NCBI RefSeq assembly: GCF_025602895.1
Contig: NW_026516288.1
Location: 1 to 64,000, forward strand
From: Polychytrium aggregatum
Lineage: Eukaryota > Chytridiomycota > Chytridiomycetes > Polychytriales
Reading direction: 5' to 3'
DNA: 64,000 nucleotides
Of the stretch, positions 30,913 through 41,516 are shown piece after piece (positions within the stretch are counted from its first letter, which is position 1; each line of letters starts with the position of its first letter). The position numbers and the translations under genes are program-made. The notes under the pieces are model-generated. The model saw nothing but the letters and a program-made list of their open reading frames with translations. It ran no database searches and was not told the origin of the DNA.

Positions 30913-33900
30913 ATCGGCGGTATTCGAGCTCTATCAATAGGTAGATGAGGGCGAGAGCCGATGGGGCAGACAGAAGGCGGCAAGCTGCTGGCGCTTTTGT
31001 AGTCCCCGGCAAGCAGGCAGGCGGCCCCGAAACTCCCGACGGCGACGCAGCTGGCGGCGGCGCCAGTCCCTGAGGGTAGCGAAAGAGCGAGGAAGGCGGG
31101 CTGTTGTGACTCCATCGATAAGGCGGAGTAGGCGGGATTTGCCGGATCGAGCGGAGCAGATTGGGGTCAGCAGGTGGCGTCAGAACCCGGCTGGGAGACG
31201 GCATGTGGTCGATGTGCTCGCATCATCAGCCTCCCGAGAGATAGCGAAGAATGCGGTGCCGGCCAGTGAGGTAGAACAGCAGCAATTACGACCATTTTGT
31301 CTGGATGAAGTGATTTACAAGTGGACGCCAGAGTGGAAGGCACAGAGGGATCGAGCGCAGGATCAGAGATCGTCAGAAGGGCCTCCGAATGAAGCATAGT
31401 CAGGTCATGCTGGCAGCTCCATTGTGTATATATGGGGAGAAGCAGTGGCAAAGGCAGCTCAAGCGACGGCTTGGGAATGATTCATACGCAGAGACCCCTA
31501 TTGGGTCGGAGCCTGCGGCCTGCAGCCCGCCATGGATTCACACAGCGCCATGCTGATTGTGTCATGGGTTGAGCGGATCTGGGTTGTGCGTCATGGACAC
31601 CGCCGAGTCGACTGGCTGCATTAAAGAGGATACAGTGGCTCTCGTGTATTCATATTATGAATCAGCGATGGCGCCAAAAGCCAGCGGGCCATCTGAGTTG
31701 CTGACATGGTCGTAGGAGGTGCGGTCGACAGAGAATGCTAAGGGCGTGCCGTCGTCGCCTCGGTGCGATTTGTTCGAGTGTCTGCGTTGACTTATCCCAA
31801 AGGTCTTTATTACCACTTCATAGATGCTACACCGCAGTGGTTGACTCAGTGCAGACTTGGTCGGATTAGGCTGTGCAGCGGTCGATAGCTATGGCCGATG
31901 GAGCAGCCCTGCCATGCTGGCTGCGGCTTCGGGGATCACCGGAAGCACGAGGGGTTTGGATAACAGCGCAGGGAGAGATTGAAGCGCGCAACCCCTTGCG
32001 TCTGATCCGCTGACCAACCAATGCGTATCGGACTGTGAGCTCGTGCTGGTGGAGCTGGCGGAATAGCGCACCATGTCGGTGTGGCGCAGGAGCGGGACGC
32101 TGTTGGCGCCGCTGCAAGCCAGCAAGGGCAGCCGGACGGGGCAACCAGCAAGTGAGACAATGGTCCTCAGTCTTGTTCAGTACAGGCTAAGCTCAGTGGA
32201 GCTGGCGGATGGGCCCTGACAGCATTTTGGCGGTGCAGACAGGCGATGGGAGGCATGTGTCCGCAATGGCTGCGGCAGCCGCAGCGACCTCCTTGTGGAA
32301 ATTTGCCGTTGTCCAAACTCATCTTGGAATTGATCTAGTCGCATGAGCTGTTCTCTGCTTCAAGGTTGATAAAGAGCCCCGCAGGATGCAAGAGTCTCGA
32401 GATGACTGCCGCAGTTCTCGCTGGGTATCATCGCTCCGTGCTTAGGCGTGGAGGCGGGATACCCCCGACCCCAGACCAGATGGATAGATGTTGATGATCC
32501 ATGGAGTGGTTCAGCAAGCAGAGACCATCACAAGGACCATGGCTTTGAGGATCTGCATGCTCCTTGGCGTTGTGGTTGTCGTCAAGGCGGGGGTCAGATA
32601 TATGCTGTGCAGGGTTGCTTGTTGGATGGGGCCTCGCCGGGTGAGTACAAACAGGGAGAGTGGAAAATACAGCGAGTGAACGGCAAGGCTCACATCTGCA
32701 CAATCGAGCAGCCAACACGGCACCCAGAGGACGAGTATTGTAATCGTCGGGATGAGTCAGCGTGTGGGCGTGTAGATGAGTGGGTGAATGGGCGTGTTGA
32801 TGGCGAATGATGGTCACGAATAACTACGTTGATTAATAGATATCGGCGGATGTGCGGGTGCGGGTCAATGTGAATCAGCCAAGGAGCGAGAGCACGGATC
32901 TATGGAGATCAGTTGCGCACCATTGTGTGGAGGAGTCGGAAGGTCGATGTGGTGACAAGACTGTTGGTCGTTGTGCTATTAAACCCATGGGCCAATATTG
33001 ATCGGCTGACAATTGTTTGGATGGGCTCGCTAAAAATATGAGCAAAGCCGACAGCGAGCAAAATGCAGATCGAAACAGGAGACGATCATGGCATATGGAC
33101 TTCACGGCGAACAGCCGTCGATGCACCCCGCTGCCCCAACTTGGATATGGATGCGCCCAGACAATCTACATCCCAAAATACTCTCATCTGTCGTTGTCAT
33201 GGTGTATTCGGCCCATTGGCTTATTTGGAAACGGTTGAATATTCGAGAGCGATACGGTCGTGGGTCGGCTGGCCAAGTTTCAATCCAAGGACAAAGCGAT
33301 CTCGCAAGCCCATCCAGTCGTATTTTGCCCACACGCCATCCCAAACAGTTAACCCAAGCTGGACGACCAACCCACTGACTCGCTCCATACCAAGACAATG
33401 CATCCTCAAAGCACCACACCCTTTCAGGCTCAGGATGATACTGGAACTGACGGCCTTCGATCTGCGGCTGCGTTTGGATGGAATATTCAACCAAAAACTA
33501 TCTCGCTGCAGTACGGAGCTCCAGTTCATAGCCATTGAGTGGCTTGCAATCGATTCAAACGGTCTGGCTGCCGATGCCCTGGTCGCTGACGATCCAATCG
33601 ACCGGGTTCTTGTTGGCGAAGCTGCCTCGGCAACGGAAGCGTTCGATCGCATAGCCGCCATCAAATACTGAGTCTCTGCCTGAACCAGTGTGCATGAAAT
33701 CACTCTACCCTATCGATTACATCATGTATGAGGCGAGTGGACCCAATGGGTATCGAGTGGGTGCTCGGCGGGTGACCAGTGGCTAGCCCCAGACGAGTGG
33801 TCCATTCCACACAATGACTCAGACGACCCGAGGATCGGCCGACTGGCTTGGAGAAATGTGATGCAGCGGTACAAAACAAACGCCATGGAGGATGGTGGCC

Positions 33901-34381
33901 TGCAGCCACTGGATAGGCGTGCCACAGAGACGAGGCAGAAGCGAAGCGGGCGCGGAGCAAAGCCGAGGCGCGGGACAGAAGCGAAGAGCGGGAACCTGGA
34001 CCGGGACAGACACGAGCGGCGCGAGAAAGGACACTGGAAATGCCGATGGCCGAACGGCCCCGACTGACACGCAGCGCTGACGTGCAGCACTGACTGGACG
34101 ACAACGCTGACAGGCTGAAGGCCAGGCGCATTGGCCTGCCCAGAGCGACAGCCAGCGAAATCTGTCAACGAAGCATTGACACGTCTGTGTGACGGGCAGA
34201 ACCGGCTCGATCCAAGTGGCTGCAATGCGCAACACAGATCGAGCAAATGCCACAGAACCAAACGGACCCGAGTCCCAATCCGCTCCGTTGTGTGCGCTTG
34301 GCGGTACTTGGATGCTGCACCACAGATGCCTGTCTTCATGTTCATGCGTTATCGATTCTCCAGTTTGGCGACCCCAGCGCG
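30913..34381. other. 3.5-kb stretch without a supportable gene
   Basis: ORFs here are short, overlap on both strands and lack recognisable motifs or splice-consistent extensions. The longest (33063-33671 plus, 33221-33703 minus) mirror each other. Near 33536-33560 is a degenerate copy of a short motif also found near 37670. A host regulatory region, relics of repeats, or lineage-specific RNA genes cannot be excluded. Confidence 0.5.
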
Positions 34382-34389
34382 AAAAAAAA
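34382..34389 (-). terminator. Pol III terminator of tRNA-Leu
   Basis: A run of eight T residues on the minus strand lies one base beyond the tRNA 3' end. Confidence 0.8.
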
Positions 34390-34390
34390 G

Positions 34391-34472
34391 TGACAAGAGA
34401 GGGGTTCGAACCCTCGCCTCCGGAGAGACCACGACCTGAACGTGGCGCCTTGGACCACTCGGCCATCTTGCC
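34391..34472 (-). tRNA. tRNA-Leu (CAG)
   Basis: This 82-nt class II tRNA on the minus strand has acceptor GGCAAGA/TCTTGTC and A box TGGCCGAGTGGTCCAAGGC. The anticodon stem CCACG/CGTGG has loop TTCAGGT (anticodon CAG). The long variable arm TCTCCGGAGG is typical of Leu/Ser, and the T-loop is GGTTCGAACCC. It decodes CUG as Leu, as in the standard code. Confidence 0.95.
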
Positions 34473-34877
34473 ATGAAGTAATTAGCCGATTTTCGGATTA
34501 TGACCATTTCATCCAGATATCCTCAGTTCCGTCACTCGGATTCCACATGGAACCTGCTCTGTCGTCGAGCTATCGGCTCACCCTGCATGATGCGCCCACT
34601 GTTGCGGATGCGTTCGGGTGCACCTTGCAGCAATGCCGCCTTTGCAACCTTCGCAACCCAGCCCGTCTGCTGGCGCCTGGGCTGCCTGTCCACCCTCATG
34701 TGGGCGCACTTGTGCGCAGGAAAAAGGAAAGGCGCCTGCCGCGGCGTGACCCTGCTGTCCCTGTGGCCCACCCCTCGCCCTCGTGGATGGGCCTGCCCTC
34801 TCTTCCCTGGCGAGGCCGCTCGGTGATGCTCCTGGCCTCCGTCAACCGATTCCCTTCTCCATCCAAGTCGATCGCCG

Positions 34878-36525
34878 ATGGAATTGCTTGGAGTTTGGGT
34901 TGTTGTGTTGGTCCAGCTGGTCCACTACAGTTACGCTGCAAACCAAGCCTGCAGCAATCTCAAAAAGTCAAGATTCTGTGGCGATTTCGCAGGTCAGTAC
35001 GGTTCAGGGTGCTTTGGGGTGAACAGACGGCCATGGATCCTCATTCCCAGAAGCGAGGCTCTGGCACACCCCCCCCTCAGACTGCAGACCCAATTTGCAA
35101 GTCGGACCTCACCGACCAATTCCACTTTGCCTATCCCCAGGTGCCTATGTTCCTTTTGCAAATATCTCCGACTTTGACACCGCCATCGCCTCCAACATTG
35201 GCCAGGCCTTTGAGACCAACGGCATCACGACTTTCCAATGCCCCTCGTTCTCGACGAGCCAGATCCGATATCGTGTCGTCGAGCAATGTGCTCTATGGAT
35301 CGATGTCGCTACCAACAACCCAAACAACGCCTCAATCTGTGCCGAAAACATCCAGCGACCTCCTTCGATCAACGTGTGCGTATCGGCGTTGAACATATAT
35401 GCCAATACCCTTGCGGCAGCCTTCAATCTATGTCCCCCTTGGAACAGCTCGGCGGGGCCGGATCCTCGCGCCAATGAGCTGAGCAATCTTGGAGTGCTCA
35501 TATCCGACAAGGCCAACTCCAATCAGTCCAACTGCGTTTCAACCCTCTCAAGCGACAAGTTTTTGTGTGGTGAGCTTCTAAACACACAGGTGTTGGTAGA
35601 AACATTCATGACAGCGTGACGTCCAACCTTTCACCTGGTACTATCCCCGCCCGATGGTGCAGTCATTGAACCGAACTTCTCAACTATCTGATCTGCGCTA
35701 GGATTCGACAACCAGGCCACAGCCACTTCGTACTGCTCGAACTCGACCGATTCCTGCTGCTCGGCGGTGCTTGAAAAGCGCACCTCGACCGCCGGCGGGA
35801 CCAGAAATACCCAGTCTGTCGCCCCGGTTCCCACATCGACACAGACAGGCAATGCCGCGGTCTCGACAGACGGACAGCCAAAGATCCTTGGGCTCAGCAC
35901 ACCCGTGTTTGCCTCCGTTGTTGGTGGAGGAGCGCTGCTTCTGATCGCTCTTGTTATCGGTGCGTTCTGTTGCCTCCGCCGTCGTCCAAACAGAACCGAG
36001 AACGGGATGGTGCACCATCGAGATGCCATGGCAAAGGCATATGAGCACTTTGAACCCACCATGGACGATGAAATCGATCTTGGTAAGCATATCAAAGGTT
36101 GTGGATTGCCTTTGCTTTGTGCCGATACAAGACACACGCCGAATGCGCTTGGGTACCGAGTTCTTTCTCCCTACCTTTCTCTCTCGCACTTTGATTGCCA
36201 TCGATTCAAGTGCCGGGCTGGACGGCTCGCGCGATGGGGGCTGCCAGCGACATGATTTGCATTTATCACAGCACTGACTTTTGGTTCCTATTCAGAGCCT
36301 GGCGATGATGTTCTCATCAAGGTGCGACACGATGACGGCTGGGCTTTCGGATGCAATCTCACCACGAACAAAGAGGGCGTTTTCCCGCTGGCATGCATCG
36401 ACTCGGAGCTCGGGTCTAGTTCCGGAGGGAAGCAGCAGAGGACAAAGAAGAAGCAGAAGCAGAAGCAGAAGCAGAAGCAGAAGCAGAAGATCCAGCCGCG
36501 AACAACATCTTTCTATCATCGCTGA
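34878..36525 (+). CDS. Single-pass membrane protein with secreted Cys-rich ectodomain and cytoplasmic SH3 domain
   Basis: There are four exons: 34878-34992, 35141-35569, 35702-36082 and 36296-36525, giving 384 aa. Each junction is GT-AG and keeps phase. A signal peptide (MELLGVWVVVLVQLVHYSYA) precedes a ~240-residue ectodomain with regularly spaced cysteines and several N-glycosylation sequons, followed by a Ser/Thr-rich stalk. One TM helix (ASVVGGGALLLIALVIGAFCC) is followed by RRR, setting the SH3 side inside the cell. The SH3 core is EPGDDVLIKVRHDDGWAFG...EGVFPLACI. The tail is a Lys/Gln run encoded by a GCAGAA microsatellite. The layout recalls fungal Fus1/Sho1-type signalling proteins, but orthology to either is not shown; a sensor or adaptor role at the plasma membrane is inference. 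Confidence 0.82.
36440..36490 (+). repeat. GAAGCA microsatellite within the SH3-protein gene
   Basis: About eight tandem AAGCAG/GAAGCA hexamers code for alternating Lys-Gln at the C-terminus of the SH3 protein. Length variation would change the tail without changing frame. Confidence 0.85.
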
Positions 36526-37101
36526 CCAAATCTTGACCTGTTCGACGCTATGGACCTCTGAAGGACCTTCTATGCCCCCAGGACGACTGATGCCATCCCG
36601 GTTGGCGTGCAAGCACATGTCGATTTCGGCCCGTCAGCCATATGCGATTCTATGGTGAAATATATTACTCTCTGACTATCCAGCTCAAAGTTATCCCTCT
36701 ATTGGAATGCCATCTCGTCCGAATGGTATCGGCCCGATCATCGGATGCTGCTCTCCGACGGCTCGATCATGCAGCTGAGGCGATTGGCAGTGGTTCACTT
36801 GCAGCTACGATGCGCTGAAAGGATATGTGTACCGTCTGAACAATAGCGATCGCCACTGCGCTCAGCAAGACCCACCTCGACCTCGTATTGCTGCCGATGG
36901 AGCGCGCAGTGCAGAGCTTGGAAGAGTCTGGGTTTCGTGGGATGGACTGGCTGTGGCGCAGCCTGAGCCTCACGTGACCGAGGTGCCCAGCCACAATCCG
37001 CTCGCGTCGGTTCCAGCGCCGGTTCTGTTCCTGCTTCCGACCAGGCGGTGCTATGGAAAACGCAGCGATCCCAGCTTTTCTTTGCACTCCACGGGGATCC
37101 C
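36526..37101. other. Spacer upstream of coilin
   Basis: This 576-bp stretch between two plus-strand genes has only shadow ORFs on either strand. It likely carries the 3' UTR of the SH3 gene and the coilin promoter. Confidence 0.5.
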
Positions 37102-39376
37102 ATGCCAGAGACACTTCGTATCCGACTACAGTTTGAGCATCCGCTAGCGGTGTCCCAGTGCTTGTGCTCTGTGCCTCTGGTGCTTTTGGAGCGATCGGTT
37201 GAGGATCTCGCCAGTCATCTCGCCCAAAAATTTGGGATCGACACGGATGTGGCATTGGAGATCGACGGGTTCGAGCTACTGAGTGGAGACATTGTCAAGG
37301 GCGTTGTTCGAGAGAATGACCTAATAACGTATGCACAACACCTCCCCCCCCCTCCTTGCCGAGAAGTAGGCGGCTTGTCGCTTCCTTTCATTTCAGCGAG
37401 GCATCCGAGAAGGCCGTTTTCCTTGTTAAGGCAGCGATGGTACTGATGTTCTGATGCCCGATTTCCGGCTCTGCTTCCCTATAGGGTGAAAGCCGATCAC
37501 AGGAATCGTAAGTGGTCTTGGCCGGGCATAGTAGAGAGCTTGGACGACTGGATCCGACAGCGATCATCTGAACCATTCTGTATCGATTCAGCCGGGGCAA
37601 CAAAGCTCGGCCAAGGATCTGCCATACGCAAATACGATGTTTCCTTAGGGGAGCCCAGCGCCGACCAACCAAAATGGCTGGCAATAGATTCGAAAGGGAG
37701 CCTCAAGCAGCCTTTGAGCCAATCCAAGGTACTCGATCGAAGCCAAGGTAAAATCTGAGTGTGCTGGATCGACGATCAAAGTGGACATCTGACAAGCAAT
37801 GACCAACCCACTCGCTTGCATCGATTGCTCTGGTCCAGAAGCGATTGTCTCCGAGGCCCGAAGCACTCGCTCACTGCTCGCACAATCGATCGAGGCAGAA
37901 ACTTGCGATCATGCGGAATCAACTCACGGCCATAATGGCGTTGGTGAAGATCATGACGACAGTGAAGAAGGCAGCGATGATGACGACAGTGACGAAAGCA
38001 GTGATGATGACGACAGTGAAGAAGGCAGCGATGATGACGACAGTGACGAAAGCAGTGATGATAACGACAGTGACGAAAGCAGCGATGATGACGATGACAG
38101 CGACGGTAGCGACGACAGTGAAGAAAGCGATAAAAGCAGCGATAGCGAAGAAAGCGATAAAAGCAGCGATGGCGAAGAGAGCGAGGAGAGCGACGATCAT
38201 GCTTCTGCTTCCCATCCAAATCCAGTAGCCCCGACGATCGCCACAACGCAGTCTGGCATTGGGCTGCTCTCGCCGCCAAAGTCCCAGTCTCATGTTCGCA
38301 AAGTCCCAGTCGAGGATCGGATTGAAAGTACCCCGGCCAATGCCGATGCCCCGCTTGCCCTCGGCAAAAACAAGCGCAAGCAACTCCAAAAGATGCTGGG
38401 AGCTTCAAGGACTCACGTTCGGTTCGGAAACGAGCTTGGGGCCGAGGTGGAAGCCTTGCTGCAGTCTGCTGAAGCGACGTCGCTTGCTCCTGAAAAGCGG
38501 GTGAATGTTCAAGCTACTGCTCCGTTTGCACAGGTAGGGGCCTCTCCATTGCTGGCAAATGGGCCGCAGGAAGCAGCCGCGTGTATTCTGGGACCCTTCC
38601 AGAGCTCATTTGGGACCCGTCTGGAACACCTTAGAGACTAATCTGAGGAAGGAAGCGGCGGCATAGTCGGCCTGGGGCATGTGCAAATATCCCCGTGTTG
38701 AGATCTTGATGTCCCGTATCGAATCACTCGCAGGTTCAGATCATGAACGACGATGGAACACCCACCCCTCCGCGAGCAATATGGACGCGTGTTGAGCTGG
38801 AGGATGGATATGGCGACGAGGTCGAAAGCGGATTCCATCAGTTCTGGCCCAAGGTCCCGGCAAAGAAGCGACAGCGGCCGACCCATGACGCACAGCAAAG
38901 ACCAGCCCAGAAGACCACGCAGAAGCACCCAAGCATCGCAGCCGACTCCCGGACAGAGCCGCCCGAAGACTACTCCAAGTATCCACTGGTGCTCGATCAG
39001 ATTCAAGTTGGCTCGAAGATTGCCTTCAAGGTAGCATCTGTGTGCACGGATGAGCTCAGCCACTGCGACTGATTTATGCTCAGGCAATGATCGTTGGGTT
39101 CTAACGTCACTGCCGCTCTGTTGCCAGATCCTGGAGCTCTCAGAAAATTACACGCCGGCGATTTCGGGATACAAAACTGCCACGGTGATGCTGTACAATC
39201 CTTTCCAAAAGTCCTATCGACTCAAATGCCACAGCAAACCTGTCCAGCCTGGTGGGCGGTTTGAGATCGACGATCCCGACATTCTCATCGACGGTCGCCC
39301 TGAGGATGCCGGAGAGATGGACGTCCTGAAAGCAGATCTGATTGAAGTTCGGCTGGTGGATAGCACGGCTGAGTGA
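37102..39376 (+). CDS. COIL: Coilin (Cajal body scaffold protein)
   Basis: The exon model is 37102-37328, 37397-37439, 37485-37507, about 37864-38533, 38734-39030 and 39128-39376, about 502 aa. The 37507/37864 junction is the least certain. The N-terminus (ETLRIRLQFEHPLAV, VEDLASHLAQKFG, VVRENDLIT) matches the ubiquitin-like self-association domain of coilin. The middle is an acidic Asp/Ser/Glu repeat followed by a basic patch (KNKRKQLQKMLGASR). The C-terminus (YPLVLDQIQVGSKIAFK, ILELSENYTPAISGYKTATV) matches coilin's atypical Tudor-like domain. In animals and plants coilin nucleates Cajal bodies, where snRNPs mature; the same nuclear role is inferred here. The match at both ends, in the right order, makes this more secure than either alone. 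Confidence 0.85.
37952..38205 (+). repeat. 27-bp tandem repeat in the coilin acidic region
   Basis: Degenerate 27-bp units (GATGACGACAGTGACGAAAGCAGTGAT type) encode a 9-residue acidic repeat (DDDDSDESS / DDDDSEEGS). They decay into shorter SEESDKSS units. Confidence 0.85.
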
Positions 39377-39763
39377 GAGACAACGACCCACCACCACTGG
39401 ACAGACGCTGGACAGACACTGGACAGATTTCCCCTCGAGCGACGATCACCCGAATGGACAGCGGACGGATGGGCAGGCGGGAGAGCAGGGTGTGGGCGAT
39501 GAATGCCCCTTGACTTGTTTGAATTATGGATGGGCCATGTGTATTCAGAATACAGAAAGAAAGGCACAGGCGAGCTCGAAACGGGGGGGGAAGCAGAGAT
39601 GTCCTTCCTTCCATTTCGTGGACGCTGTATACGAAAACCATGCACAGGGTGAAATTAAAGTGTCAAAACAGGGTCATATGGTGGGGGGTGAATAGTGATA
39701 ATGCTTCGGGGGGGGGATCGTTTCATGCGTGTGCATCTCGTAGATTCGGCGACCAGAGAAGGC
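39377..39763. other. Convergent 3' spacer between coilin and the first zinc-finger gene
   Basis: Both neighbours end here. There are G-runs (39585-39592, 39707-39715) and no ORF of interest; it presumably carries two 3' UTRs. Confidence 0.55.
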
Positions 39764-41516
39764 TCAAGCCGTCTCGACGGTGGCCACGACAGCAGGGATC
39801 GACTGGGGCAAATCGACGGCATCGGAGGTAGTGCTTTCGGCGCGATCAGACGACTCCTGGTCAACAGGCTTGGTCTGAGTCTCGGGCGAGGACGACTGCT
39901 TCTGCAGAGCAAGCTTTTCCTTGCGCTCTGGGCCACAATTTTCGATCTGAATGTGCCGACGCACGGCATCCGACCGCGAGAAGCGCTCATCGCAGTGGGG
40001 ACAGGCAAATGGCCGTTCGTTGGTGTGCAGACGGATGTGGCGCTTGAGATCATGCCCACGAGTGAACTTTGAAGGGCAGAAGGTGCACTGGAACTGCTTT
40101 TCACCGGAATGGATCTTCATATGCGATTTAAGGTTGTACGGCCTGTGGCGGGTGGGAGGGGAGGGGAGGGGAGGGAAATCACCAGACAAGAGGCGGAAGG
40201 AGAATGAGAGACAGGCCCGCATGATAGCAGTGGAAGTGGTGATCGACCATGGATAGCAGAGTGTCCACCACCGCTGCAACATCCGCTTCCAGACAAACGG
40301 AATCGGGTTTGGGTGCGGAGCGGAGCGTATCCCAGTGGAGCGGAGCGTATCCCAGAGGAGCGAACCCTTACCGAGTGAACACCTTTTTGCAGCCCTTGAA
40401 TGTACATTTGTAAATCTCGCCTTCGTCCTCTTTGCCCTTGCCGTCTTCGAGCTCCTCGCCTTCTGAAATGGATTCATCCGAAGGTGACTGGGACCGGCTG
40501 GTGGCGCGATCGTCCGCACCCTTGGTTTCGGCAAAGACACTTAGCGACGAGCGCCGGCGTTTCTTGCAGGCCGAATCCTTGGAGTGGTCCGAATGCGAGT
40601 GGGGACAGGAGCACATGTGATGGTAAAAGGGCGGGTAGGGATAGTAGTAGGGATAGGGGGAGTATGCGTACGGGGTGGTGTGGGGCGAGTGGAGATAGGG
40701 GCTGATATGGGGCGACTGAGGGTGCACCAGCGGCGAGTGGGTAGGGACATGTGGCGATTGGGACGGGTGGGTGGCGACGAGGGGAGAATGGGCCATCACA
40801 TCGGGCGATTGTGGAGGCAGGGGCGGAGGCATGTGTCCGGCACCGGGGGCGTACATCACCGGCAGGGGAGACTGGGGATGGAAGACGGGGTGTGGCGACG
40901 GGACAGGATGGATGGAGGCATGGAATCCGGCGTGGGGAGAAAACGCCGTGGGCGGGACGGGAGAGAAGGTCATGGGCGCAGGAGAAAATGCAGCCGGAGG
41001 AGGGGGTGGTGGAAATGCCGAGACGGCCGAGTCCAGCGAGACAGCGGCAGCAACGCCCGTCGGAACGATGGCAGGGACAATCGATGGCTGGATCGAGGCA
41101 GGGGCCACCATGGATGGAGCGACGGGATTGGGGGTGCCCTGGAGTGGGTTGGACTTGATGGCAGCGGCCGAGTGATGGAAGAACTGGGCGGGAGTCTGAG
41201 GCGGCGACGGCAGATTGGGCATTGAGAACAGAGCAGCAAAGGTGTTGGGCGAGATCGCGGGAAGGACAGCACCGGCCTCTTGCTGGGCAGTCAGATAGGC
41301 AGCGGTATCGGTCTGCATCTGGGGCAGCGAAGGATACTCAGTGGCCTTGATGGCGCCGGTTTGCGGATCGACGTGAGCCGGACGCTTGTCAAAGTTGTGG
41401 GCGCGATGGACGGCATGGAGAGCGTCGTCTTTGGAAGGGTCTTCGAACAGTCGGAACTCATCGTCGATAAGCTCGGAAAAGCCGAGGGATTCGTGGTGTT
41501 CTTCGAGATAGGCCAT
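39764..41516 (-). CDS. C2H2 zinc-finger transcription factor, Crz1-like, paralogue 1
   Basis: There are two exons on the minus strand, 40372-41516 and 39764-40142, giving 507 aa. An acidic N-terminus (MAYLEEHHESLGFSELIDDEF) is followed by a long Pro/Ser/His/Tyr-rich low-complexity region (about residues 110-320) resembling activation domains. A basic segment KKRRR follows. Three fingers are C-terminal: YKCTFKGCKKVFTRPYNLKSH..H, FQCTFCPSKFTRGHDLKRHIRLH and FACPHCDERFSRSDAVRRHIQIENC, the last with Cys as fourth ligand. FTRPYNLKSH is characteristic of the fungal calcineurin-responsive factor Crz1, but the Pro-rich region shows no clear PxIxIT docking site. The single intron splits an Arg codon in FTR^PYN. 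The paralogue at 44638-46462 has the same split. Confidence 0.85.

Noticed and set aside
30734-31204. Minus-strand ORF of 156 codons over the first exon of the coiled-coil gene
   Set aside because: It is in a different frame from the signal-anchor exon, which has a better start and an exact GTAAGT donor.
33063-33703. Mirror-image ORFs of 202 and 160 codons
   Set aside because: They are antisense to each other, have no motif and no splice-consistent extension; either one could be chance.
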